From the NCBI GenBank assembly GCA_030737835.1, contig CM060853.1:11528034-11592033 (forward strand): a DNA stretch of 64,000 nt, in the 5' to 3' direction. Both the position numbers and the translations under genes were made by a program. Origin of the DNA: Acorus gramineus. Its lineage: Eukaryota > Streptophyta > Magnoliopsida > Acorales > Acoraceae. Below are positions 1 to 12,800 of the stretch, piece by piece. Each line of letters opens with the position of its first letter. Position 1 is the stretch's first letter. A model generated the notes under the pieces. It had not been told where the DNA came from and searched no databases. It saw only the letters and a list, made by a program, of their open reading frames with translations.

Positions 1-139
1 TTGAATGTTCCACGAGAAGGAGAATGCGAATGAATGGACACCAACCTAAACTTTTAAAACAGTTGTTTCTCTTATTACAATTTATATCCACTGACATGCA
101 GCAAAATGTTTACAGCTTTTTTTGTCTGTTAATGGGGCA

Positions 140-3100
140 TCATATGTTATTTAAACCACCATAATACAGATGTGAAACTCTCTCATCAAACTTAGATATC
201 ACTAGTTGAGTAGAGAATCCTCCATAGCAGTTTTTGCATCTGGCAACGCATACATCGAGCACTCTCTTCATCATCTGGTCTTCCTTGTAGAATGGTTGTT
301 CCATGAATTCATGGAGAGGCATCCACTGTTAAATATATATCAGAAAGTTTTCAAGTGTTCTGATGTAAGTGCAACATGAACATCCAACGCAAATTAGTGA
401 TTCATTACCTTGGCTGCTTGAATTTCAGCTTCGTCGATGGTGATATCAAATGACAATGGCCTCAACATGCATATGAAGAACAAATCTGATTTTTCAAAGG
501 TAACATGATGTGCATGCCTGTAGTGGGGAAGGGTAGGATCAAATTGTGAGATGTATTGCATTCTAGCAAAAAAATGGATCTCTTTAGTCTCTGGTAGATT
601 GAGAAATTGAGAGAACGAAACAATCTTTTCGTTATAGCATGACCCAAATATAATACAAAGGAGAACAAGGTAAATGACTAGACTATCCTTGAACAATGAA
701 ACATACTAAAAAATCCTAAGTTAGGTACACACATATCTAACAGACTCGAGAGAGTATTTTTTAAGAGGATGTCATTCATGGTTGATTAGTGAATAATGGG
801 CGAAGCTGATGGCTGAGCCCCTGTTTGGGTTGAATAAATGTGAAATATGGTGGAAAATGAGTGAATAAGCTCAAACAACTTGTTTGTTTGCAAGAAATAG
901 GTGGAAATAATTTGGTATTGGTATCCAGGTCCGCAATAGAATTGTGTTATTCCACGCAATCGACTCCACTAGCAAAAAGGGCACACATGTCAAATCACTT
1001 CTCATCACCTCTTGTAAATTGGGCCCATATGTCAAATCTGGTCATCATCCATTGTTTTTTGTTTAATTTGATGGTTAATAACTCTTTTTATGAAGTCATA
1101 AACTGGTCTCTATATCCCACCTGATGAGATCCAAATCTGACCGTAACTCTTGGCAAAGTTTAAACTTTTAGAAGGTTATATTCCATAGAGATATACAGTA
1201 CTATTTACATGAATCATTGACTTTGTATCTTCATTTGAAGAGATCCCCACTCCTATATTGAAGCAAACATTTGGTTCTAATTCATCGAGACAGCCTGCAT
1301 AATATTCATGTACTTTAACTGAGGAATGCTAGTAAAAACATAAGAGTAATGTGAAATACTCAATCTCAAATAATAAAAAATAAATAAATAAAACTAAGGT
1401 GAATTGCCCTTGCCTGAAAGCAAGCACTTCTGAGAATGTTGTATCTATCTGAAAGAAACAGAGAAAATGAGGGCACTTTAGTTATTATTTGATCAAAGAA
1501 AAGCTGACATAGTCTATGTTGAACCAATTGTAAAGCTGATAAAGCTTATGCAAAATAAGCCTTCTAAACAGGTATTTCTTAAAACTTCAGTTTTGGTTTA
1601 TACTTTGGTTTTAATGTGTTAAAATTCAACAATAACAATTTTTATGAAAAAAGACGATTGAGAGTAGCTTTTTTGAAAAAGTTGTTTTTTAAAGGGTGGC
1701 TTCAAATGGGGCCTAAGTAACCATCACATCATAGGCAAAGCAAGAGACAAATTTTTTTTTTCTTACTCCAGTTTCCTCTTTGACCTCTCTTATGGCTCCT
1801 GAGAATATCTCTTCAGACTGAAAAGCATTAATGGAAAGATTTAGTTCATTGTCATCATTGAAAAAAAATATTGTTGAGCAAAGAAAAACGTAGAAGAAAG
1901 AGACCAGATAGCACATTGACATTGCAAAATGACTGATGAATTCCAAATGTACCTTAAAACCAATAAAATGCAATCATGGAAAAAAAATTGGAAAAACAAA
2001 TATATCTTCTCATGAAGATACAAGTCAATAGTTACAACACTCATCCCACTCTTGGTAGGTATATTGCTACCACAATATTGGTCCTTTTGGTAGTGATATA
2101 TTGACTGGTATAATCATGTTATAAAGCTGAAACTGTATTCAAATACCATTTGACAATAAAGATGTTGAGAATATCTTTCCATAAAGTATTTATAAAAATA
2201 GGTACCTCAATCACCCCTCTCCTTTCTTTTATATTTTCATACATTTCACTTGGGAGTAAAACCAGTATCTAAAACAGATGTACGCCAAAGATCAATTAAA
2301 GATAAATGTGGTTTATATACAAGACTAATTTATTTAAGTTATCAAAGATTAAAAAAAAGTGGATTAAGTTCATGGATGTAACAGTACTTCATATTTAGCC
2401 AAAAACATCTTAACCCTCTGCCAGAAAGGCTCCAAAGGGACAGTGATAGGCAACAAAAAAGGGAAAAATTCAAATCACAATATCACATTCACATACCCAA
2501 TTAACCCAACTAGGCATTTTATTTATAAAAAAGGGAATTGGATAAAATTGTTTAATAATGAAAGACAGTGAAATTACCTTATCAATGAACCCTGTTGGCA
2601 GTTTCCATATACCTGAACAACTCAAAGGGCATTTCCTTTCTTTCACAACAAGAACCTGCATGTTAGGAAACAAAATATTCAATTCTAAAACATCAGAATA
2701 TAAGCATACCTAGAATTAAAAAAAATTCCGTGACTATTATTGCAAACGTTGATGTGAAAAAATTGAAACTCTGAGAACCTGATTCCTTATTGTATTTTCT
2801 GTAACTTGAGGTCATTTCCTTCTTTTTATTTCTTAATCAACATTTTTTTTAATGTGTTTCCTATTTTATTTTTTATTAATATGTTTTTTAATGCACAATC
2901 TACAATATCAACCCACTATAATAAAAGACATAAAAGTTAAATTTCAGTATCTGTTCTATAAACAAAATTATAAAACACCTCTCCGTTATCATTGATCACG
3001 AATCCGCCTACACCGATTTGATGTGAAGCACCGGCTGGAAGCATGCAAGGCCCTTCAGGAATCCAGTAAGTTAACATGACATAGTGAGGCTCTGTGTGGT

Positions 3101-4234
3101 GATAAACAAAACCTTCCTGGCAAAAGAAAGAAAAAAAAAGGGCATGAATATGTTAAGACAGTGCAAATCCATTTTTCATATACAAGTTAATTGTAACACT
3201 GGCTTAATTTGGTTCATTCAGAATAACATCAATATATTCAGAGCTCTACCTTTATTGCTATCGGAACAAGATCAACTTTGTCTAGCAGTATCTTGAGCCA
3301 TACTCCTTTCTTTCCCTATAATCAATCACATATGGAAAAAAAAAAAAGGTTCCACTGACCAATATCAATATCCATATAAATGGTGATTGCAGCATTTCAA
3401 ATGAATTTTGGATTTACCTTTACTTTCCAATAAGAAAGTGAGGAACGAAGGGCGGCAGAAAAGGCGGTGGTATTTGATGTCAAGGACTCTGGATCAATGA
3501 TGACACCATCATACATATCTTCATAGTTCTCAAGTATATCAACCATTCCATTTAGTGAAGTTTTTGGAGTGGCAACATTAACAACCAGCTTATCTGCATA
3601 TGCATGACTATTTCTGAGAAAGATCTTCGTATTTGAGGCTGGAAACTTTAAGCACATTGGCTTCAATGAATAACCTGGATGGTTATGCAATAATCAGATC
3701 ATAGTGTTCCTCACGTTATCCAAAATTAAAGAAGTTATTCAGCCTATATTAAGAATTCACTAATTGTTAGAAGCAAACAGAGAAAGTTCACTGTAGCAAC
3801 TGACAACAGCACAAGAATGCGATAAAATTTTGAAACTTTATAATAAAAAGATCATACACTGGTGCACATTACTCTAAATTTTTCAATCTCTACCAGCTGA
3901 AAGCCTGATAGACATATGAAGAGGTTCAGTTTGTGCTTCTGATGAGTGGAATGAAAAACCAAACTACATGGTTGATGGGATCCACCAGGTTTTAGAGACA
4001 TTACAACCACCCCCAAGTCAAATGTCAAGTTAAAATAAATGTAACAACTAACAACTATGAAAGTAGTATGTGAAGAAAATATAATTGAAGGGAAAAGAAA
4101 CACAGTTATGGAAAATCACTTCCTGCGGGTCTACAAAAACCACTTTCCAACTTCCATGGGTTCTTTGTTTCCTGCGACAGAGGCGGGCAATACGAAACAG
4201 ATGATTGTGAGAACAAGGAAGATGCCACCCTCAT
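140..4234 (-). CDS. NUDT8-like: Nudix hydrolase, NUDT8-like, 9 exons
   Basis: Exons read on the minus strand: 4234-4141, 3674-3418, 3315-3250, 3116-2979, 2655-2578, 1817-1767, 1448-1414, 517-409 and 325-140. Phases agree throughout and give about 337 residues. The Nudix box G-x5-E-x7-REVKEETGI lies at about residues 207-229 and is spread over three exons. Upstream is the pre-Nudix domain of the plant NUDT2/8/10 group (YWIPEG, GVGGFVIN), and the end resembles NUDT8 (FRHAH, WMPLHEF, SKFDER). Family members hydrolyse nucleoside-diphosphate-linked compounds with Mg2+; the substrate here cannot be told. Exon 1 is the least certain part: it is Ser-rich, could be an organelle transit peptide, and was chosen because its phase fits. 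The 35-nt exon is followed by a GC-AG intron (518-1413). Identity as a Nudix enzyme is firm; the NUDT8 assignment is likely. Confidence 0.9.
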
Positions 4235-6662
4235 TGTCACAGCTAAGATGAACCCAAATAGCCATTACTCCTCATTGAGATATATATAGTACTACTAAAG
4301 ACATCATACATTCCTGCAAATTGTTTAGAACAAGAGATATGCTACCCTCCACCAAAACTTTTATTCGGCTTGTCCTGTTATTAGCAATTTCAATTCAAAA
4401 CACTTTTGATTTTGAATAAACTGATAGGATGTAGAAGAACAAAAAGAGATGCCCACTTTCAGATGGATGATCCAAATTGCAACTCTATACTTTTTGAAGA
4501 ATACACTTTCTTTCAACTGTTACAACAAGATGACTTTGCTGATGCGAAAGCAGTGTTACATATTTCTCCAAGAATCTGTATGGATAATAATAATTTGAAA
4601 GAATTGAACAAACAGAACAACATGAATATATGGATCATCCATGAAATTATTTACCACTATCAACCAGTTCTTATGCTTGGGAGGACAGTACTAGTTTCAC
4701 TATAAATACTCTTTTTGTGGAACCTCTACAAATTATGAGCACAAACTACTACATCACTATAAATTAAGACAATTTACTACATCATAACCAACACTTCTAG
4801 CACTCGTTGTCATGATCGCCACCATCATCATCATCACAATAACGATGGGGCATAACTGTGAAAATGACAAGCATAGTTGATACACTATCACATTGAAATG
4901 CCACTAGTACTAGACAAGAGGAAATGCTATCCAATTGGGGACTTCTTATTTGGTCTTACATTACCATTTGAAAACTTTCCAAAATTCTCTATGTTCTTGA
5001 AATGTTCTCATCAACCCTATTGATTTGTACTCCTAGAATATTTTTCATAACTTTTAACATATTCTTGTCCAATGGGAAAAATTCTGACTTAAAAGAGCTT
5101 GAAATTGAATGTGTACAAAACAAACACAAGACACTCTCACAGTGAGCTTTTGAACATTAACAAGAATAGACCTAACTTAGCTAGTTTGGCAAGGGATAAG
5201 TGGTGGGATAAGGAATAATTATGGGAATAAGTTAGTGGGAGGACAGCTTATCCCTGTTTGGTATAAAAAATAATCGGGATAAATTGCATATAGTTGTCCC
5301 AATTTTGAAATAAAAATAGGAATATTTTATTCCACCTAAAGGCTGTGATAATATTTAGCCCAACTTTTTGTTTCAATTTGACAAATGTAAATATGAATAA
5401 ATTTGATGGATTTTTTATCCTTTAAAATTAGAACAATTTATTCCTAAAACTGTAACCCATTGCCAAATTAGCCAAAGAGTTTTATAAGAGGAATAGTCAT
5501 TTTAATTAGAGAGATTATAGATTACCAACTTATTTTGCTACCCAAGAATTTCAAATGAGAATAAGAAATTAGAGATATTCTGAGTGATGTCGTGAGAATT
5601 CATAATGAAGATGTTGGTGATAAGATTAAGAAAGGCAAAGAAAGAAGGATCAAAGCATCCTATTCAATTCCACAACAGTAGATATGCCCCTCTTGTGGTT
5701 TTCATTTGTTTTGGTCCAAATGGTCTCAGATTCTCCAATGACTTGACAATTGAGAAGAGATGTGATTCACTTTATTTAAATTTTTATACAAAAGTTTGAC
5801 TTATCTCTGTGACTCTGTGCAAAAGTAAAGCAACAGACCTTTATAGAACAGTCTGAGCTTTTAGTAGCAACTTCCTACAGAGAATAAATTGCCCATTGGA
5901 TTAATAATCAAAAACCATTGAATGCATCACATGATCAGAGCACCAGATAACCTGAGCAGATCAAAACCTTTTCATTTATTAATGTACATTTTGTTTTAAT
6001 AATTGATCAAATCCAGTCATTTAAAAAGTCCTGATCAGAAAATTTTCCAACACTTGGCCTCCAGAAATTCAACAAGATGCACAAATTTTTTGTTCCACGT
6101 AAAGAATGGCACACTTTACTGCCAAGAGAAATATAAGTGAAAGTAGTCCTGTCAAATTGAAAGGCATGTTCAGCCAAGAAGTCCCAACAAAAATTTCCTT
6201 CATGACATTATCTCTTAATAAATCATGGATTACAATTTTCATCTGCCAAGAATGCTGCAGAAGGCAGCATTCCCTTTTCAAATAAATCAATCAAAAGTCA
6301 CCCTCATCCGCAACTCGAGTTTCCAATCGTCTCTGTCACTGGTTTATCCAGCAATGGCTAAACAAAAGTACTGTTGTAATTAGATATCCACCTCCCACTG
6401 GAATACCTGGATTGCCCACAACAATCAGTGATTAGTGTTTCCCTTTCATGAACAAGTAGTTTTTTTAAAACAGAAATTAGAGATTCTTACTAATTATAGT
6501 AAATAATAATTAAAACAAAACAAAAGCCCACAAACAAGGAGATGAGAGATATCCACAAAGCAAAAGGGACATAAAAAGAAAGGAGAATAAAAGAACCATG
6601 AAAACAGCAACTGACAAAAAACAAATGAACCAGTCCCTACATATTGGTTGTGAACCCGAATC
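4235..6662. other. Intergenic spacer upstream of the Nudix gene
   Basis: No convincing gene is present. Short open frames show no family signature and are broken by AT-rich tracts. The one structured item is the MITE at 5177-5475. The Nudix promoter should lie just right of 4234 on the minus strand, but no clear TATA box could be picked. Confidence 0.6.
5177..5475. mobile_element. MITE family A, full-length copy
   Basis: The left end TTAGCTAGTTTGGCAAGGG is mirrored at the right end as an inverted copy, with only a few mismatches over about 19 bases. The body is AT-rich, about 300 bp, with a typical run GATAAGTGGTGGGATAAG near the left end. Related copies lie at 38401-38697 (inverted) and about 22390-22560 (partial). 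It has no coding capacity. A target duplication could not be assigned, so the superfamily is open. Confidence 0.65.
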
Positions 6663-9600
6663 TGTTACGCCCCGGAGCGGCCGTCCCCGGATTGTAGCAT
6701 TATATAAATATCAGGTGATCAATACAAAAGGTCAATAATGACTCCAAGAGATACATCGATGATCCAACATATAATATATCTGGTTTAACAAAGCAATAAT
6801 AATAGATAGCTTATCAGAAAGTGCATAAGGGTAAAATGACATAAAATATGTAATCCAAAGTAATATTACAGATCCAATTAACACAATTACTGTCCCGTGA
6901 GAGCCAAGTCTAATCAAAATCAACTAAAAATAATGACATGTGCCTCAAGCACGAATACCATAACATACAGGTAAGAGGAATGCTGACGGCCTCACGCTCG
7001 CAGAACCAAAAGACCGGACGCTGCAACAACTACTGGAATCCCACCTCACGGAGCTCCTCCTTTAAGATCAACTCAGCCCCTGATGTAGGCCTGTCAACGG
7101 GTCGGGTCCAGGTCGGGTCGGGGTGGACCCCGACCCGACCCGTGACAGGACCCGGCGGGTCCGGGGGAATGTGGACCCAGACCCGGACCCGACCCGGGTC
7201 CGGGTTCGACCCGACCCGGATGGTTGGGTAAAAAAAAAAAAAAAAAAGAGAAGAGCTCATGTATTTGTTTGCCTTATCATTCTATTTGAAATTTTTTGTA
7301 ATAAAACATTATTGTTAATGAGACTATGTTTGAATATAATTTTATACAATTCAAAAGAAGTAAATGAATTATTAAACAACATCCAAAACAATAATCACTA
7401 ACATAAAAAACATATTAACTTAAATAATAAACATAACTAACCTAAACAACATTCAAAACAATATTAACCTAAACAACATTTAAAACAATAAACACTAACA
7501 TATTAACCTAAATAATAAACATAAATCATGCAACAAACTAATTAATCATACAAATTCAAAAGCTAATAAGTTAATTGTCCAAAACAAACCGATTTATAGG
7601 CTTGTTATGATTATGATTTATGAACTTGTAGATACAAAAATAAGTTAAGTAAGAAATAAAATTATGTATCAACTAATACTAATAGTCTTATAATATATGA
7701 GTATATTTTAATAAAACAATCGGGTCTCGGGTCCAACGGGTCGGGGCGGGGTGGACCCGGACCCGACCCGTTTGTTTGTTCGGGTCCGCCGGGTCGGGTC
7801 CAACTCGGGTCGGGTCCAAATCGGGTCGGGTATATTACACGTGTAATCGGGTCCGGGTCGGGTCCAAATCGGGTCGGGTATATTACACGTGTAATCGGGT
7901 CCGGGTCGGGTCGGGTCCGGGTCTGGACCCAACCCGTTGACAGGCCTACCCTGGTGGAGGAACAATACACGAGGGGTGAGCTACAAGCTCAGTGAATGGT
8001 AAGAAGCCTCACACCGCATCTATATCACATCAATAGTACAATAATAATACCGACCAAGAGATGGAATAACCTACAATAACAGAACATCACGCAATGACGT
8101 GCCCTCACTGTGCCCTCACTCTTGCCTATAGGGATGTCAAGAGACTTTTGGGAGAAATCAAGACGCTAACGCCATACATCATCCGGTAGCCCTCTTCCTG
8201 GCAGCCTTCCAACATCATGGCGGCACCACGCAGAAAAGCTTCAACGCTGGACAGCTTCAACAAACGATAATATGTAAAAGAAACACTCTACACTCACAAT
8301 ATAACCCTTATAAATCCTCCACCATCGATACGCTATCGAATTCTCGTGAATTCCTATAAAGTTGCATCCCTCGGATGCGGAAAGATTAACTATATTCACA
8401 ACTGAATAATGTCCTAGCATGATCCCAAAGGCGGGTCCTACACACACCTATTACTGATAGGCAAAGTTTAGCATTCAAGTATTTAATTTTAACATTCCAT
8501 AATATATCAAAGCTAAGTATGGAACCATACAACTTAATGATAAATAGCATACCACATATTTAACTAATCATGGAGCAAATTCAATATACGAATCTCATAT
8601 GGCATACCATATTCAATGATATTAAATACATAAGACACAATATCATGCTAGCATTAGATGCATAAAAATATGATTATTTATGCATGTATTATGGTGGACA
8701 AACAAGTAATGGGTACGGATATAAATTGTTACGCAAAATACAAATTATAAATATATATAGCATGCGTTATCTAACATGGTAAGTTATAATATAACTTGTA
8801 TTACGCGCTTCTTAAGTGGGTGGATCAAACCACTCACCGTTACCCGGATCGTCGCGAGTTCTGTCAACAAAAGCTTCAAAACACAATCAATGATGCTCAA
8901 TTAAAATATGAAGTCTCCTAACACACATACAAGCAAACTTCATGAAGACATTAACTCTTGATGGTTCTCACATCATGCATAATAGCTCTTTGACACACAA
9001 TCAAGTAAAACTGGTACATCTACTACAACCAGCACTAAACTTTAATCTCCACAGCACCAAATACACATCCAATAATTCTGAAATAAATCATACACATTCT
9101 TTGACATGTTAGGATCATAATCCGTGAAGATATCATAATCTGATGTGGCCTCTACATAGCCGAAATAAAATATTTCCAGAAACTGGTCATTTCCTACGCG
9201 AATCTGAACAGTCCATGCAAATCAGGTTCTAACTTACAACACGGATAATATTATGATACCAAATTTCATATATATAATCGAGACATATGGATGATCATAT
9301 CATATGAAGACACAATCCTAAAAATATGTCTCTAAGTACTAGTTTCACAAGGATTGTTACAGGACAGAAATCTGCCATATTATAACACAAAACTCCCAAC
9401 AACAAGAAAATGAGAAAAACACATATAACAACACCTATGCATCCTTGCAGACCATTCAAAGCACTAGATAACAACACTCATACTTCATTGAAGCATAAAC
9501 ACAAACATTTACATGACACAAAGGGGAAACAAACATACCATGAGAAGAAGAGGGGAAAAGGATGCACACAAGGGATTCCACCACCACCACAAGCAATCAA

Positions 9601-10250
9601 TCCATCACACATGCATAGCCATTACCACCACTAGATCCACACCCTCACATAAGCCAAAACAAACAATGAGGTTAAAAGAATGCCATGGAGAAGAAGAGGG
9701 AGGTGGGGGGAAATACAAGGTTCACACACATACTCACCATCATTTTCACTCTTCCTTCATTTTCTTCTTTTCATCTTCACTTGCACCACCAAAAATCACA
9801 CACAAAGGGGACAAAGGGGACTGCCCTAGAGAGAATGAAAGGGGGAGAGAGAGAGATTAAACTCAATTTAGGGTTTTGAGTGTGAGATGGGGGCAAAAGA
9901 GGTACAAATGTGCTTGGTGTGATGAGATAAGGAGGGGGGTATACTTAGCCTTACACTCACCTCTAATAGAGACTTAGGAACTAAGGGTTGGAGAATGGGA
10001 TGATATTTGCCTAGAGTCACCACCCACCCAATCAAACAACCAACCAAAACCCAGTAACAGCTAAACACGGATACCATTTGAAACTGTATAATTTTTAAAA
10101 CGATGTCAGAACGCGATGAAAATTTATATATAAGTCAAAGCAGATACTAGGATCACCGATATGCAGTTATATTTTTAAATTAATCGCCTGAACTCTAAAA
10201 AGAAATAAAAACATGATATTTAATCACTCAAAAGTGACACAAACATTACA
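6663..10250. mobile_element. Solo-LTR-like fossil of an LTR retrotransposon, with nested hAT
   Basis: The block begins TGTTACGCCCC and ends ACATTACA. It is flanked on both sides by the 5-bp direct repeat GAATC (6658-6662 and 10251-10255), as expected of an LTR element. No second LTR, primer-binding site or pol domain was found between the ends, so a solo LTR of about 2.7 kb fits best once the nested hAT (7086-7948 plus its duplication) is subtracted. The TGTTACGCCCC end is of the kind seen in plant Ty3/gypsy LTRs, but the lineage is inference. His-rich and Lys-rich open frames at 9410-9880 are low-complexity sequence, not genes. Confidence 0.6.
7086..7948. mobile_element. Non-autonomous hAT element, family 1, copy 1
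   Basis: The terminal inverted repeat starts TAGGCCTGTCAACGGGTC and its mirror closes the element at 7948. The flanks CCCTGATG (7078-7085) and CCCTGGTG (7949-7956) form an 8-bp target duplication with one mismatch, as in hAT elements. About 130 bp at the left and 230 bp at the right consist of iterated GGGTC and GGGTCGGGTCC words. The middle is AT-rich and non-coding. It sits inside the solo LTR and is therefore younger than that insertion. A second copy lies at 36505-37379. Confidence 0.85.
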
Positions 10251-10255
10251 GAATC

Positions 10256-10973
10256 CACCTAGGCTTTTAGGCTAGCCTACCCCCACAAGCTACTATGTTT
10301 AGGCCTTCTCAAGAGACCTTTTACTTAAGAACTTAAGAACTAGTATAAGTGAATAAAAGACGCAGGATGATCTTCAACCGATCTCGCAGCAGCATAGTAA
10401 AACTTGCCCAAATATTCTCAATATAGATCGCCCTTCCTTTGAAGATAATTCATTACATGATAACCAAATACTCTTAACTAATTGTATGTGGAGCGAATGC
10501 AAGAAAATCCGCTTATTTACTATGATCACTTTTGTTATTTTCTTCCTGAATGAACAAATGTTTGAATGATATTTAATGGATCACATTATGTCATCAGGTT
10601 TTGGATGTCCCATCAAGATTATTTTGCTCATTTTCTTTTTTGAGGGAAATATAGGAGAATCTTATTTTGCTCATTTTCTACATATGTTTTGGCCTACAAA
10701 AACAGAAAATGCAAATAGTACCATCCAATTTTCACTTTCCTTTCCTATCTCACGTAGTTCTTCCAGTTTTATAAACGAAATTTAGGAAAGAACACCTCTT
10801 AAGAAAGTCAATGTCAAGTTTTTCTAAAACATGGTTTTAAGTTTCAAAAATATATTCATGAAAAAAAACTAGTTGGATGGCTAAGTTCTTTCTATGCAAT
10901 ATTACAAAACGAGCACATAAAATATTCAACGGTATAACAATGGAAAATTAATTTGGTTGTCATCAGGAGTCAG
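10256..10973. other. AT-rich spacer without a gene
   Basis: This is non-coding sequence between the solo LTR and the next hAT element. No open frame resembles a known family. Confidence 0.5.
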
Positions 10974-11430
10974 TAGGGGTGGTAAACGAGCTGAACGAGC
11001 CGAGCTTTGACCTGCTCAGGCTCGGCTCGTTTAGTATCAGGCTCGGCTCGGGCTCGGCTCGGCTCGGGAACGAGCTTCATTTTGTGTTCAAGCTCGGCTC
11101 GTTGGGCTCGTGAAAAGCTCGGTTAAAGCTCGGCTCGGCTCGTTTGTTAAACAAGCCAAGCTGAAGCTCGAATCAAGGCTCGGCTCGGGCTCGTTTAGCT
11201 AAAAAAAATCTTGTTTAGCATTTAAGAAGTCACATTTCATAAATCACAACACCTTATACATGTGAAAGTAACATAAGTTCGGGCTCGGGCTCGGGCTCGG
11301 CTCGGGCTCGGCTCGTTTACAAACCGAGCTTTAAAAATTGTTCAAGCTCGGCTCGTTTGTCTAATCGAACGAGCCTGAGCGAGCTTTAACCGAGCCGAGC
11401 CCGAGCTGCTCGGCTCGTTTACCAGCCCTA
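10974..11430. mobile_element. Non-autonomous hAT element, family 2 (CTCGG-rich)
   Basis: The element begins TAGGGGTGGTAAACGAGC and ends with the inverted form, differing at one base. A perfect 8-bp target duplication GGAGTCAG flanks it (10966-10973 and 11431-11438), which is diagnostic of hAT. Both terminal thirds are iterations of GGCTCGGCTCG words and the short middle is AT-rich. It has no coding capacity. It lies about 125 bp past the TRM9 stop codon, so it may fall in or near that gene's 3' UTR. Confidence 0.88.
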
Positions 11431-11554
11431 GGAGTCAGGACACTTTCGTACCTGCTCCCTAAATCTATAAAATTAACTCTGGGGGAAACTGGATAGATGA
11501 AGACCTTGTAAACCTCTCGCATGGATCCATGACATTCTAAACAACATTGCACGT

Positions 11555-12800
11555 CTATGTCTTCTGAAGTATCATACACCAATTGGATTTGTCAAAGAAA
11601 CGTTCCACGACAACAGCATTGTCAATTCCTGAAACCAACCTACAAAAGGATACAAGAAAGACAGAGATATCAGTTGGCATAAAAAGTGTGGGACATAGCT
11701 AACCCAAACGTATAATAATGAAATACCATCATATTACGACGGCATTACCTCTCAAGCTCGCCTTCAATAAATACATGATAATAACGGTTGTACACCACAG
11801 CCCCCTTTTTATCATCTTTTTTGGCCAACCCATTCTCAAGTGCAATAGCAGAAGCACCAGTAACTTCAGCCCGATGATATGGCAGATGCCATGGAATGAA
11901 ATATTCCTGATGGCTTTGAAGATCATTCTTCTTATGATTTGTTGGGTCATCTTCCACCAAAATTTTCTTCTTACAAGGTTCCAAGTTCCACACAAAGTCA
12001 TGTTTCAACTGATTCACACCCTGACAACCATTTTCATCAGATTCCGGGATTCTTTCCAAAGAATTAGATGCAAGAGCACTACGTACACGAGGACTACTTG
12101 GTCCAATCCATTCTTCATCATACCGGTGAGAAAGTGGAGTCCACTTTGTGAGCAATGACTTGTCCTCTTGCTCTACAGCCCACACGGTTACCAAAACCAA
12201 ACCACCTTTACGAACCACCCTAACCAAGTCCTCAATGGCTTTCCTCCTCCGACTATCAGTGCTTAGGTGATGCAACACAGCGATTGAAATTGCAGCATCA
12301 CCAAATCCAGTCCTGTAAGGGAGATTGACAGCATCTGCAACCATGACTTCATGTTCTCTCTCAGCACAGATGTTGATTAATGGAGCACTTATATCACAAC
12401 CTATATAAAAACAGTTGGGATTGAATCCCAAATATTTCCCATTCCCACAACCGGCATCGAGAACGACAGAGCCTGGTGTCAAAGAATTCAAAAACTGGGC
12501 AACTTTAGGCCACTTTGCAAAGCGGGTTGAACTGAAATGGGGAGCAATGGCATCATAAACACGATGGACGTACTTCCTTTCAATCTCGGGAGTAAGTTGA
12601 ACACTAGGGGAGCAACCGTGATCATGAACCTCAGACATCTCCTGAGGAATCTCAGATCCTTTATTGGGTGAAAGCGAGCTAACACTTGATTGAAATCCTC
12701 TCCTGCATTCAAGTACTTCTACAGAACCATACATGCCGATAGACCTTGAAGACTTATAGTATCCAGCAATAGCTCTTGCGACTTTGTCTTTCCAATACAT
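11555..12800 (-). CDS. TRM9: tRNA (carboxymethyluridine-34) methyltransferase, TRM9-like
   Basis: Two coding exons, 12800-11749 and 11639-11555, give about 378 residues. The class I methyltransferase fold is clear: SAM motif I LDAGCGNGKY at about residues 113-122, then GCDIS, DAVNLPY and AVLHHLS. Plant TRM9 hallmarks flank it: TPEIERKYVHRVYDAIAPHF before the domain, and the tail WHLPYHRAEV...VYNRYYHVF...FDKSNWC. The family, with TRM112, makes the terminal methyl ester of mcm5U at tRNA wobble position 34. The start at 12800 is the first in-frame ATG. The open frame runs a few codons further upstream and a possible acceptor precedes it, so a 5' exon is possible, perhaps in the CT-rich minus-strand sequence near 13900-14050. 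Confidence 0.93.

Noticed and set aside
820-1130. Possible third MITE family beginning near CCCTGTTTGGG, with similar words at 20940-21080 and 22610-22960
   Set aside because: Only short AT-rich words are shared and no ends or duplications could be defined by eye.
7030-7260. Open frames rich in Pro, Asp, Arg and Gly on both strands of the hAT terminal arrays (also 7662-7970)
   Set aside because: They are translations of GGGTC repeats in all frames, with no start context, domain or conservation.
9410-9880. His-rich and Lys-rich open frames of 60-115 codons
   Set aside because: They lie inside the solo-LTR block and reflect CAC/ACA-rich low-complexity sequence.
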